A stretch of DNA of 64,000 nucleotides from Pontiellaceae bacterium B12227. Its GTDB lineage: Bacteria; Verrucomicrobiota; Kiritimatiellia; Kiritimatiellales; Pontiellaceae. Positions 34,433 through 42,713 of this stretch are shown piece after piece. The stretch spans positions 1 through 64,000 of the forward strand of contig JAROAZ010000004.1 in NCBI GenBank assembly GCA_029432775.1, given 5' to 3'. Below the pieces are notes generated by a model. That model worked only from the letters and a program-made list of their open reading frames with translations, was not told the DNA's origin and made no database searches. Position 1 is the first letter of the stretch; each line of letters opens with the position of its first letter. The position numbers were made by a program, and so were the translations under genes.

Positions 34433-35919
34433 GCATCGAGCCTTTCGTCAATATGGCGGTCAAATTCTTCTGTATCAGCCAGCGACCGAGCAATAATAAA
34501 AGCGGAAGCCATCGCACCCATAATCCCGGGCAGCACCGAGCTCTGGCCGGCCGCGTAGAGATTGCGGATCGGCAGTTTTCCGAGCAGATTGAACTGCCCC
34601 ATCAGCTGTTTAATTCCATAGGCCGATCCATCGGGCGAATTGAGATAGTCGCGGAAGGTCAGCGGCGTTGAACTTTCCAATGGTTGGAAGTGGCCTTTGA
34701 GTTCGGGCATGAGTTCATGCAGGCGCTCAACAATCCGATCGGTTTTCCGTTTTTTAAATTCGTAGTAGGAATCCGGTCGCTTCTGCAGGGAGGAGTCAGC
34801 CCATTCCGCATACTCCTCCGGCCGGGCCGCTTCCAGAATGGTCAGCGTACGGGTTCCATTTTCTTCCCCGCAGATTCCGAACAGCATGGAGTCAGCCTCC
34901 CGGTCGCCCACCGCGAAGACCTTGTTCAGGTCGGGATCCGGCAGCCCCAGCAGAATAAAATCGTTGAGCAGTTCTGGCAGATCGCATGTGCCGAAAACTG
35001 CAAAAAATCCACTGGACGCTTCATATGCACCAACGCGGCTTTTAAAAGCCGGTCGCAGTTTTTCCGGCGGAAGCAGTTTTAAAATTTCCATGGGATGGAT
35101 AGTCAGCACGGCCGAATCGAACCGAACCAGATCGTCATTGCTTAAACGGAAGGCCCCGGCGGTCTTCCCTTCAAGCTCCTCGATGGCATCCACCGTACAT
35201 TTGCAGCGAATATCCACGTCATATTTCCGCAACTGCCCTTGCAGCGCCGTTACAAACGCATCGCCACCGCCTTCGACTGTTACCAGACTGTCATACATGC
35301 CCTGACAGATACGGGCATGGTTGGCAAAAGAGATTTCATCCGGGCCCACCCCATAGCATAGGCAGTATCCCGCCATCATTGACTTAAGTTCCACACTTTG
35401 GAACAGCTGATCGAGTACGCTGCTGAGCGATTGGTAATCCTCATCCAGCGGAGACGACATATCCTTGAGCGTCCGCAGATTCATGCTGGTGGTTTTGGCG
35501 CAGATTTCATCCACCCGCTGAAAATAAACCGAAATCGCCTCGGCTTCTTCGGGGAAATGAGCAACCAGCGCCTCCATCATCCCGGCACGCAGGCAGGGAA
35601 AATGATAGCGATGGCCAGACGATTCAAATACAAAGCGCATCCCCTCGTCGGCATCAAACGGGCGCGGCTTGATCCGCTCTTCCACCTCCAGCACCTTGAG
35701 CATATCGGAAAGCAACCCGCCGGACTGCAACCCGCCGGTAAAGTGGAATCCGGTTTCAAAAGGAATCCCGGCAATGGGAAAACGAACCATTGACCCGCCG
35801 ATCGCCGGCGCCTTTTCAACAATAAGCACCCGTCGCCCCTGCCGGGCCAGTAACAGCGCGGTGGTTAACCCGCTAATTCCGGCACCCACAACAATATGAT
35901 CGTATTTATATTCCGCCAC
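34429..35919 (-). CDS. phytoene-dehydrogenase/carotenoid-isomerase-like flavoprotein
   Basis: A 496-residue flavin-dependent amine-oxidase-fold enzyme. The N-terminal dinucleotide motif VVGAGISGLTTALLLARQG ends at EKAPAIGG (residues about 9-42), and the C-terminal motif NLYAAGQSSVLPGIMGAM closes the FAD site. These are features of the CrtI/CrtISO family, which desaturate or isomerise polyenes. Together with ketosynthases this suggests work on the acyl chain's double bonds. GTG start at 35919 behind a G-rich stretch. It lies between FabG and the third ketosynthase. Confidence 0.88.
   Translation of the reverse strand: MAEYKYDHIVVGAGISGLTTALLLARQGRRVLIVEKAPAIGGSMVRFPIAGIPFETGFHFTGGLQSGGLLSDMLKVLEVEERIKPRPFDADEGMRFVFESSGHRYHFPCLRAGMMEALVAHFPEEAEAISVYFQRVDEICAKTTSMNLRTLKDMSSPLDEDYQSLSSVLDQLFQSVELKSMMAGYCLCYGVGPDEISFANHARICQGMYDSLVTVEGGGDAFVTALQGQLRKYDVDIRCKCTVDAIEELEGKTAGAFRLSNDDLVRFDSAVLTIHPMEILKLLPPEKLRPAFKSRVGAYEASSGFFAVFGTCDLPELLNDFILLGLPDPDLNKVFAVGDREADSMLFGICGEENGTRTLTILEAARPEEYAEWADSSLQKRPDSYYEFKKRKTDRIVERLHELMPELKGHFQPLESSTPLTFRDYLNSPDGSAYGIKQLMGQFNLLGKLPIRNLYAAGQSSVLPGIMGAMASAFIIARSLADTEEFDRHIDERLDA
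34675..34690. repeat. Iterated palindrome inside desaturase-like gene
   Basis: A perfect TTCCAATGGTTGGAAG, translated FQPLE on the minus strand (GHFQPLESS). A degenerate copy is at 35389-35404. Confidence 0.85.
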
Positions 35920-35946
35920 CCGGCCCCCCTAGGCTTGGCTTGTTCT

Positions 35947-36666
35947 TTAAATTGCCAGACCGCCATTCACACCAATCACCTGGCCATGAATGTAGGACTG
36001 CGCATCGCTACAAAGAAAATCGACCGTGGCCGCCACATCTTCCACCACCCCGAACTTGTTCAATGGAATCAACGGCTTGATCTGTTTTTCCGGAAGATCG
36101 GCCGTCATATCGGTTTCAATGACCCCCGGAGCAACCACATTGACCATGATCTTCTTTTTCCCCACTTCGCGGGCCAGCGCTTTCACCGCGCCGATGAGCC
36201 CGGCCTTGGAGGCGGAATAGTTGACCTGACCCGCCTGGCCAATCTGACCGGCGGTAGAAGAGATCACTACGATGCGTCCACGCTTCTCGCGCAACATCGG
36301 GAAGAGTACCGCTTTGGTTACGTTGTAGAACCCGCTCAGGTTCGTATCGATTACAGAGTCCCATTCATCCTTCGTCATCCAGACCATCAGGTTGTCGCGG
36401 ATAATACCGGAGTTAAAGACGACGACGTGCGGAGGGTTGGCATCGCACTTTTCTTCCAGGGCTGCTTTGGTCGCTTCAAAATCGGATACATCAAACCCCA
36501 TAATATCGCACGCACGCCCCAGTGCTTTAATTTCGGCCTGCACCTCTTCAGCCGCGGCTGAGTTGCTGTGATAGGTTAACCAGATATCAAATCCGGAATT
36601 TGCCAGTTTGAGCGCGATGCCACGTCCTATGCCCCTGCTGCCGCCAATGACTAATGCTGTCTTCAT
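35947..36666 (-). CDS. fabG: 3-ketoacyl-ACP reductase (FabG/ApeQ-like)
   Basis: A 239-residue NADPH-dependent short-chain dehydrogenase. Cofactor motif GGSRGIGRG (8-16), NSG at 85-87 (usually NAG), catalytic Ser137, Tyr150 and Lys154 (SSTAG...NYSASKAG), and the PGVIETDMT tail. It would reduce the 3-keto group after each condensation. It is the first gene of the cluster's second arm, 27 bases before the flavoprotein gene. Confidence 0.92.
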   Translation of the reverse strand: MKTALVIGGSRGIGRGIALKLANSGFDIWLTYHSNSAAAEEVQAEIKALGRACDIMGFDVSDFEATKAALEEKCDANPPHVVVFNSGIIRDNLMVWMTKDEWDSVIDTNLSGFYNVTKAVLFPMLREKRGRIVVISSTAGQIGQAGQVNYSASKAGLIGAVKALAREVGKKKIMVNVVAPGVIETDMTADLPEKQIKPLIPLNKFGVVEDVAATVDFLCSDAQSYIHGQVIGVNGGLAI

Positions 36667-36706
36667 TCTTTATTAATCCCCTACTGATTAAAGCTGTACG
36701 ATCGGC

Positions 36707-36736
36707 TCTATAACCGAAATATCTAAAAAGATACAA
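36707..36736 (-). promoter_or_regulatory. Candidate promoter of the fabG arm
   Basis: On the minus strand TTGTAT (36731-36736) and TATAGA (36707-36712) are separated by 18 bases, about 40 bases before the fabG start. Both boxes deviate from consensus, so this is tentative. Confidence 0.4.
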
Positions 36737-36755
36737 AATGAGCATGGTCTGCAAA

Positions 36756-36778
36756 AGCCTGATCTGTCAGATCAGGCT
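36756..36778. terminator. Hairpin after the lipase gene
   Basis: An 11-bp perfect stem AGCCTGATCTG/CAGATCAGGCT around a single T. It lies three bases beyond the lipase stop; on the minus strand it is followed by TTTTGC, a weak T-run, so it is a probable terminator or 3'-end stabiliser. Confidence 0.6.
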
Positions 36779-36781
36779 GAT

Positions 36782-38029
36782 TTAATTCTTCAGAAAAAGA
36801 TTTATCCAGGTGTGCGTTCCGGGATCGCTCATGATACTCGCATGATTTGCATCAATTCCAATGACCCGTTCCGCCGCCGTCTGCGCGGGATCATACAACT
36901 GCGATTGAAGGGTAACGGTCCCATCATTGTTCACATGCCCGGGAATAACAGAACTCTTCCCCTCATAGGCAAACAACAGATAGTGTTTGGTCTCATCAGG
37001 CAATGACTGCGCATAAAGATGCTGTTGAAACCGGCACCCCGGCACCATATCCAGCCAGGATGGAACCACCGCTACCGCATATTTTATCCCGACCTTTGAG
37101 GCTGCATGTCCCTGCCAGGGCGTTGCAATGGAGATGAATACAGGGATCTTCGGTCGCCCTTCCAGCCCGGCATACTGCAACAGCATAGAACGACCAACCA
37201 AACCTCCCATGCTATGCGCAATTACGTGCATCTCCGAAAAACCATAGGTATGATGCAGTTCATCAAGCAGCTGAACATAATAACCTCCAAGCTGTTCCAA
37301 TCTGAAGCCGGACGGATAAAAGGCCAACCAGGGCTGATACCGCTCCCGGTCGAGGTTTTCAATGATGGATGCCCAAACCCCGGGATGCCCCCCGGCACCA
37401 TGAATAAACAGCACCGGCGTTTTCCGGGCATCATATTCTTCCAGAAAATAGAGTTTAACCCCGACCTCGCGTGCAAACTTCAGAGGAGTCCACAGCCCCA
37501 TCGCTCCGATTTCATCAGAAAATAATGCATTGTTCAGCGCAGTCCCTTCTCCGGCCTGACTCTTACGGAGCGCAAACTTTTCCAACGCTTCATCATGTGG
37601 AGTCAGAATAACATCTTCCGGAAGCGCAATCTCGCCGGGAGGCAACAACCGGAGGGTTAGCCCCGTGTAGTCCTTTCCCGACAAGGGATCAACAACCTGT
37701 CCGTCATCAAAAATACCACCCCATTCCGTTTCCTGATATCGCCCATCTTCATTGGTGTCGGCAAAGGCCATTAAATAGTATTCGCCGGCATCCCGCAGGA
37801 AGGAAAAATCGGTATTACACCGGGTCAGCCAGTAGCTGCTGAGCCCACCCTCATCTCTGGACCACAGCACCACGATGACCGTTTCTTCCAGGACTTCTTC
37901 GCAAACAACCGTTCCGGAAATTTCGTTATGCCGCTCATAGTTTTTCAGATCGCCCTTCAAATTCCACATTGTGCAACCGCACAACATCAGGGGGTACAAC
38001 AAAACAGAAGTGATATGTTTCAGTTGCAT
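36782..38029 (-). CDS. alpha/beta-hydrolase lipoprotein (lipase/PGAP1-like)
   Basis: A 415-residue predicted lipoprotein (lipobox LMLCGC) with a unique N-terminal domain of about 190 residues (DTNEDGRYQETEWGG is EF-hand-like in spacing) followed by an alpha/beta hydrolase. The oxyanion segment PVLFIHGAGGHPGVW and nucleophile VIAHSMGGLVG are clear, and a late His (GIDANHASI) completes a likely triad. It probably hydrolyses esters at the outer membrane or cell surface. It is adjacent to but separately transcribed from the biosynthetic cluster. Confidence 0.83.
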   Translation of the reverse strand: MQLKHITSVLLYPLMLCGCTMWNLKGDLKNYERHNEISGTVVCEEVLEETVIVVLWSRDEGGLSSYWLTRCNTDFSFLRDAGEYYLMAFADTNEDGRYQETEWGGIFDDGQVVDPLSGKDYTGLTLRLLPPGEIALPEDVILTPHDEALEKFALRKSQAGEGTALNNALFSDEIGAMGLWTPLKFAREVGVKLYFLEEYDARKTPVLFIHGAGGHPGVWASIIENLDRERYQPWLAFYPSGFRLEQLGGYYVQLLDELHHTYGFSEMHVIAHSMGGLVGRSMLLQYAGLEGRPKIPVFISIATPWQGHAASKVGIKYAVAVVPSWLDMVPGCRFQQHLYAQSLPDETKHYLLFAYEGKSSVIPGHVNNDGTVTLQSQLYDPAQTAAERVIGIDANHASIMSDPGTHTWINLFLKN

Positions 38030-38168
38030 GGCCTATCCTCAAAAACACGAGTTAGAAAGCATCAAACCGGACATGTTCACACTGCTGCCGCTCGATATAA
38101 TAGAGGGGCTCTCCAGGAAAGCCCCTTCTGTAATGTATCTCAGATTCACATCTGCCTATGTTGCAGAC

Positions 38169-38846
38169 TTAGAACTGGAGTCCCAAACCGAACTGAGCAA
38201 AAAACCCAGTCATATCCAACTGATCATCATCACCATAAGAGATATTCCAGCCAGGATCTTCATTCGATTCCACTTCATACCCGAAAACGGTGTACCCCGC
38301 CTTCATGGAAAAACAGACGTTCTTTCCGCCGGCCGTAAATTTCACTCCCGCCTGACCGCCTCCATCAGAAATCAGATCAAACTCATCCACGTCATCTCCC
38401 ATGCCGGTTTCATCTTCAAGTTCAAAGGTGGCATCCGTCGGCATCATAAAACCAATAAACGGCCCGATCGTCACGGTTCCCCGTTTGTTGAGCTTAAAGC
38501 GGTATGCAACTTCTCCGGTTAGAGCACCACCGATCGGAAAGGTCTCAACTCCATCCCCTGTGAGGGGCATCGCCAGAACGCCACCACCGACTAAGAGATC
38601 CAGATACCCGATTTTAGTATCGATATCGATGCCGACCTGAACGGTACCCAAATAAGCGCCGGCACCATCTTCCAGCTCATAGCTTTGAGTTGTAAATCCC
38701 GCAGTTTTCCACATATACAATTGAGCATCCGGACTGACCACCCCGCCAACCGGAAAGATATCGAGACGGAACCTTACCGGTCCAGCCGTTCCAAGCATTG
38801 GAAGTGCCGCCAGCGTAGCAACCAACAACATTTTTTTAAGATTCAT
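38169..38846 (-). CDS. outer-membrane beta-barrel protein
   Basis: A 225-residue protein with a signal peptide (MLLVATLAALPMLGTAG), strongly alternating glycine/aromatic strands and a terminal Phe (FGLGLQF), as expected for an eight-stranded OmpW/OmpA-like barrel. The family cannot be fixed by eye. ATG at 38846 (MNLKK) is the start that best fits a signal peptide. One palindrome copy (38789) encodes the LPMLGTA of the signal peptide itself. Confidence 0.78.
   Translation of the reverse strand: MNLKKMLLVATLAALPMLGTAGPVRFRLDIFPVGGVVSPDAQLYMWKTAGFTTQSYELEDGAGAYLGTVQVGIDIDTKIGYLDLLVGGGVLAMPLTGDGVETFPIGGALTGEVAYRFKLNKRGTVTIGPFIGFMMPTDATFELEDETGMGDDVDEFDLISDGGGQAGVKFTAGGKNVCFSMKAGYTVFGYEVESNEDPGWNISYGDDDQLDMTGFFAQFGLGLQF
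38789..38804. repeat. Iterated palindrome inside barrel-protein signal sequence
   Basis: A perfect TTCCAAGCATTGGAAG, translated LPMLG on the minus strand at the signal peptidase region. Confidence 0.85.
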
Positions 38847-39038
38847 ACCATGTGCCCCCATGTTCGAATTCACCCCGTATCACCCGTCCAGCACTGGACG
38901 CCCGCAATGCGGTTAAATTGAAAAATAAGTTATAAAGTACATATACTCAATGCAAAAACGCCTATATGAATAACGTATTTTATATTCACACAATCTATCT
39001 CGCCGAATGGCAGCGATCAGCAAAAGAAACAGCAAGAC

Positions 39039-39881
39039 TCAGGAACTCGCACGGTATTCTGAAGGAGAACAGTGAAACTGTTTTTTGAAGACACGGGAAA
39101 AATAGAGCGCATCATCGTAGCCGACAGCCATCGCAATTTCAGCAACCGGACTGTTGGGCTTGGCTTTCAACTGCACTGCGGCCAGCTCCAGCCGGTGATT
39201 CACCTGATACTGCTTAAAACTGCGGCCCGTCACCTTTTTAAAAACGCGGGAAACTGTTGAAGCACTTCGCCCCACGAGCCTCGAGGCCTCATCCAACTGC
39301 AGCTCCAGCTCAGGGTGTTCCTGAATCTGCTCAATGACCGGCGCAATAAGATCGTAGTCTTTATGCTGAATCATCTGGCCCCCGATAATAAAATCAAGCA
39401 GATGGTGAAACAGCGAAAGCAGTGTTTCAATTTTTGCTTCAGGAAAAATGGCCGTCTGCTCATAGGCCTCCTGCAGTTCATTACTCCCCTGCTCTTTTTT
39501 CCAATCGTTGGAATACGGCGACTGAACAGGTGCTGTTTCACTGCGGAACTGCCCAAGCATGACATATCCGGCCAGTTCCTCGTTCACAAATATCGGGGAG
39601 GTCACCTCGCGCATCCCGGCATGACAGGTGTAGGTGATCATGTCCTGCCGTTCAAATGCTACGTGCATCATCTTATGGTCCAGCTCCCGGCATCTTGAAT
39701 CGAGTCCCAGATCCTCCCGCAACAGACGGCAGTGGCCGCAGTTCGGACGATTTACCGCATCGGGATAGATCAGACTTCCATCAGGGCTGAACAGTGTAAC
39801 CCGGATATCGTGCAGCTCCGTATACAGGTCAAAGATTTCCGCTACTTTCTGATTGATCGTATGGTGCATGGATTCAAGCAT
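39039..39881 (-). CDS. AraC-family regulator with PocR-type sensory domain
   Basis: A 280-residue transcription factor. Residues 10-150 match the PocR ligand-binding type (VTLFSPDGSLIYPD, CxxC-containing NCGHCRLLREDLGLDSRCRELDHKM, then ITYTCHAGMREVTSPIFV). The C-terminal 100 residues hold two AraC helix-turn-helix units (LDEASRLVGRSASTVSRVFKKVTG and VAEIAMAVGYDDALYFSRVFKKQ). It is divergent from galK with a shared 170-base intergenic region and may control galactose genes, itself or the adjoining barrel gene (inference). Confidence 0.9.
   Translation of the reverse strand: MLESMHHTINQKVAEIFDLYTELHDIRVTLFSPDGSLIYPDAVNRPNCGHCRLLREDLGLDSRCRELDHKMMHVAFERQDMITYTCHAGMREVTSPIFVNEELAGYVMLGQFRSETAPVQSPYSNDWKKEQGSNELQEAYEQTAIFPEAKIETLLSLFHHLLDFIIGGQMIQHKDYDLIAPVIEQIQEHPELELQLDEASRLVGRSASTVSRVFKKVTGRSFKQYQVNHRLELAAVQLKAKPNSPVAEIAMAVGYDDALYFSRVFKKQFHCSPSEYRASS
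39499..39514. repeat. Iterated palindrome inside AraC-type regulator gene
   Basis: A perfect TTCCAATCGTTGGAAT, translated SNDWKK on the minus strand, in the linker between the sensory and HTH domains. Confidence 0.85.
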
Positions 39882-40050
39882 AATTGCTCCTTTGATTCCG
39901 GGTGCCGATTTACCTCAAACCACGAACCCATGACAAATAAAGCGATTATTGCCCTCTTTGTCCATGCCTTTGCAGAGTTATCCCATGGATTTAAGTTGAT
40001 GGCGTGCATATATTGGAATGCTCATAAATCACTCAATAGGAGGACAGCCC

Positions 40051-41226
40051 ATGTATGATGAAAAAGTAGTAGCAGAAGCTCAGGCGATTCACAAAGAACT
40101 CTACGGCGTTGAGCCGACAACCGTATCCTATGCACCAGGCCGCATCGAAGTACTCGGTAACCACACCGACTACAATGCAGGCACCACCTTTTCCTGTGCC
40201 ATTAACTTTGGGCACTGCTTCTGCATTTCCAAATCCGACAAACCCGGCATCCACGTCACCGCCGGCGACGTTAAAGAATCCTACGAGTTTTCCGCCACCT
40301 GCGATGAACGTATCGACAGCTACTGGGCCAACTACGTTAAAGGAAACTTTTACTACCTCGCCACCGAGCACGGCATTTTGCTCGACGGCATTAACTGCAC
40401 ATTCCTCGGTTCCATCCCGATGGGCGCCGGCCTCTCCTCTTCCGCCGCGCTCGAAGTGGCCACCACCTATGCCGCGTTGCAGTTCGCCGGCAAAGAGGTT
40501 GGTAAAGACGTCAGCAAGAAAGACATCGGCATTCTGGCCCAGAAGTGCGAGAACGTCTTCGCCGGCTGCAGCTGCGGCCTGCTCGACCAGTTTTCCAGCA
40601 TCTTCGGCGAACACCACGGCCTCATTCACTCCGACTTCCGAACATTGGAAACCTATCCGGTGAAACTGCCCGACGACGTGATGTTCCTGATGATCAACCC
40701 GCACATCAAGCACAAGCTGAAAGACTCCCCATACAACGCCCGCCGCGAAAGCTGCGAAAAAGCCGCCGCGGAGCTGAACGAACAGGTAAGCTATGAAGTA
40801 AAAGCCCTGCGCGACATCACGCTCGAGGATTTCGAAGCCAACAAAGACAAAATCGATGCAGAAGCCGCAAAGCGCGCGACGCACGTCGTTTGGGAAATCC
40901 ACCGCGTTGAAGACGGCGTTCGCCTGCTCTCCGAAGGCAAAATCGAAGAATTCGGGCAATACATGTTCGATTCGCACGGAACCTCCCGCACAGCCTTTGA
41001 AAATTCCAGCCCGGCACAAGATACAGTAGTGGATGCGGCCAAAGCAGCCGGCGCGCTCGGAGCCCGTCTGTCAGGCGGCGGCTGGGGCGGCAGCGTCTGC
41101 GCCCTCGTGAAAGTGGCTGACGCCGACAGCATCAGTGAAAAAATCATCGAAACCTGTAAAACGCAGGGCATCGAGCCGACGATTGAGAAAATCGTTCCTT
41201 CCCAGGGTGCACAGGTAATTAAATAA
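40051..41226 (+). CDS. galK: galactokinase
   Basis: A 391-residue GHMP kinase that phosphorylates galactose at C1. Motifs: the galactokinase signature GRIEVLGNHTDYNAG (about 31-45), ATP-binding GSIPMGAGLSSSAALEV, and the C-terminal GARLSGGGWGGSVCALV. The ATG at 40051 is chosen because AGGAGG lies eight bases before it; an upstream ATG at 40018 would add 11 unrelated residues. It is followed by galE with an 81-base gap, forming a Leloir pair; galT is not in the window. Confidence 0.96.
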   Translation: MYDEKVVAEAQAIHKELYGVEPTTVSYAPGRIEVLGNHTDYNAGTTFSCAINFGHCFCISKSDKPGIHVTAGDVKESYEFSATCDERIDSYWANYVKGNFYYLATEHGILLDGINCTFLGSIPMGAGLSSSAALEVATTYAALQFAGKEVGKDVSKKDIGILAQKCENVFAGCSCGLLDQFSSIFGEHHGLIHSDFRTLETYPVKLPDDVMFLMINPHIKHKLKDSPYNARRESCEKAAAELNEQVSYEVKALRDITLEDFEANKDKIDAEAAKRATHVVWEIHRVEDGVRLLSEGKIEEFGQYMFDSHGTSRTAFENSSPAQDTVVDAAKAAGALGARLSGGGWGGSVCALVKVADADSISEKIIETCKTQGIEPTIEKIVPSQGAQVIK

Positions 41227-41307
41227 AGAAGCGCAACGATTGAGCCGTGATGCATCTTCTGCATTAATCACGGCTCACGTTTCACGCCTCACGAAAGGAT
41301 TTACAGC

Positions 41308-42279
41308 ATGAAAGTTTTAGTTGCCGGCGGAGCCGGATATATTGGCAGCGTCACCACACAGATGCTCTGCAACGAAGGTCACGAAGTGGTGGTGTTCGAC
41401 AACCTCGAACGCGGCCACAAAGCCGCAGTGGACCCGCGCGCCAAGTTTCTGCAGGGCGACCTGCGTTATAAGGAAGACATCAAAAGCGCCCTGCTCGCCG
41501 AGCGCCCGGAAGCAGTTATCCACTTTGCCGCCTACATTGAAGTCGGCGAATCCATGGTGGACCCGATGCCCTTCTACGAAAACAATGTCAGCGGTTCGCT
41601 CAACCTCATCCACGCAATGATCGAGGCCGACTGCAAAAAACTGATTTTCTCTTCCACCTGCGCCACCTACGGAACGCCCGAACGCATTCCGATGGATGAA
41701 ACCCTGCCGCAGAAACCGGAATCGGTCTACGGCGACTCCAAGCTCCTCTGCGAACACATGTTTAAGTGGGGACAGGAAATTCACGGAGTTGAGTGCGTGT
41801 TCCTGCGCTACTTTAATGCCTGCGGAGCCACCGAGCAGTATGGCGAAGGCCATAATCCGGAAAGCCACCTGATCCCCCTCGTACTTCAGGTTGCCCAGGG
41901 CAAACGCGATAAAATCTTCATGTTTGGCGACGACTATGAAACCCGCGACGGCACCTGTGTCCGCGACTACATTCACATTCTCGATCTCGCACAGGCGCAC
42001 ATTCTGGCCCTCAAGCCGGGCATCTCCGGAGCCTTCAACCTCGGTAACGGCGATGGCTACACTGTCAAGGAAGTCATCGAAGTCTGCCGCGAAGTAACCG
42101 GACATCCGATTCCCGCCGAAATCCAGCCGCGCCGTGCCGGCGACTGCACCGCCCTCGTGGCCGATGCCACCAAGGCCCGCAGTGAGCTTGGATGGGATCC
42201 GCAGCACGCCGACCTGAAAGAAATTGTTCAGAGTGCATGGAACTGGCACCAAAGCCATCCGAACGGCTACGAAGAGTAA
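41308..42279 (+). CDS. galE: UDP-glucose 4-epimerase
   Basis: A 323-residue extended SDR that interconverts UDP-galactose and UDP-glucose. The NAD motif GGAGYIGS is at 7-14, the catalytic pair sits in STCATYG and YGDSKLLCE (Ser and YxxxK), and NPESHLIP is the substrate loop. It is directly downstream of galK and followed by a strong terminator, so the two form an operon. Confidence 0.96.
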   Translation: MKVLVAGGAGYIGSVTTQMLCNEGHEVVVFDNLERGHKAAVDPRAKFLQGDLRYKEDIKSALLAERPEAVIHFAAYIEVGESMVDPMPFYENNVSGSLNLIHAMIEADCKKLIFSSTCATYGTPERIPMDETLPQKPESVYGDSKLLCEHMFKWGQEIHGVECVFLRYFNACGATEQYGEGHNPESHLIPLVLQVAQGKRDKIFMFGDDYETRDGTCVRDYIHILDLAQAHILALKPGISGAFNLGNGDGYTVKEVIEVCREVTGHPIPAEIQPRRAGDCTALVADATKARSELGWDPQHADLKEIVQSAWNWHQSHPNGYEE

Positions 42280-42317
42280 AAAGTGTTTGTAGTCCCGCCT
42301 TCCGGCGGCTATTTCCG

Positions 42318-42345
42318 AAAGCCCCGCAATCCGCGGGGCTTTTTT
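42318..42345 (+). terminator. Rho-independent terminator of galK-galE
   Basis: Stem AAAGCCCCGC/GCGGGGCTTT (42318-42327 and 42333-42342) with a five-base loop and a T-run to 42345. Confidence 0.93.
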
Positions 42346-42436
42346 GTGGACCGACTACGCATTCCCGCTTGATTCATCCCGGCAGAATCGCAGATCTAAA
42401 GACTGCGTGCCTTCTATCGGTGTGGTACGTCGTATT

Positions 42437-42448
42437 GAAAACGTTTTC
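42437..42448. promoter_or_regulatory. LacI/GalR-type operator-like palindrome
   Basis: GAAAACGTTTTC is a perfect 12-base palindrome with central CG, the general form of LacI-family operators. No LacI-family gene is in the window; the nearest downstream gene starts 265 bases away, so the role is uncertain. Confidence 0.35.
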
Positions 42449-42713
42449 TCATTTTTTGTTCTATGCTGCAGATCCTTAATACGGACTGCTGAAAAAGAAC
42501 CGATGCGGTGCCATGCGGTCGGCCCGAGTCCTGTAATGCCTGATAACTGTATATTCATCGCTTTTCTCCCGCTTCCCCGGTTCGGAAAATAACGCACCGT
42601 GTACCCGGGTTATTGTATTCCGAATAAAAGAGCCGGTTTCTGCTATAACTCCTCATAATTTTCCTATTGTCCGGTTGCCAACCAGCCGCACTTTGCTAGA
42701 GTCCCGATTTATT

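Larger units (their letters stand above)
42280..42713. other. Intergenic region after galE
   Basis: Besides the terminator at 42318-42345, it holds a 12-base perfect palindrome GAAAACGTTTTC (42437-42448) of the form bound by LacI/GalR-family repressors. I see no coding frame with a good start site and no RNA gene. The last 60 bases precede the transglutaminase-like gene. Confidence 0.5.

Noticed and set aside
40033-42258. Long minus-strand frames opposite galK and galE
   Set aside because: Low-complexity, GC-rich mirror translations of clear enzymes; no start signals.
42355-42597. Minus-strand frame of 80 codons after galE
   Set aside because: No ribosome site, odd composition, and it covers an operator-like palindrome and part of the gal terminator region.
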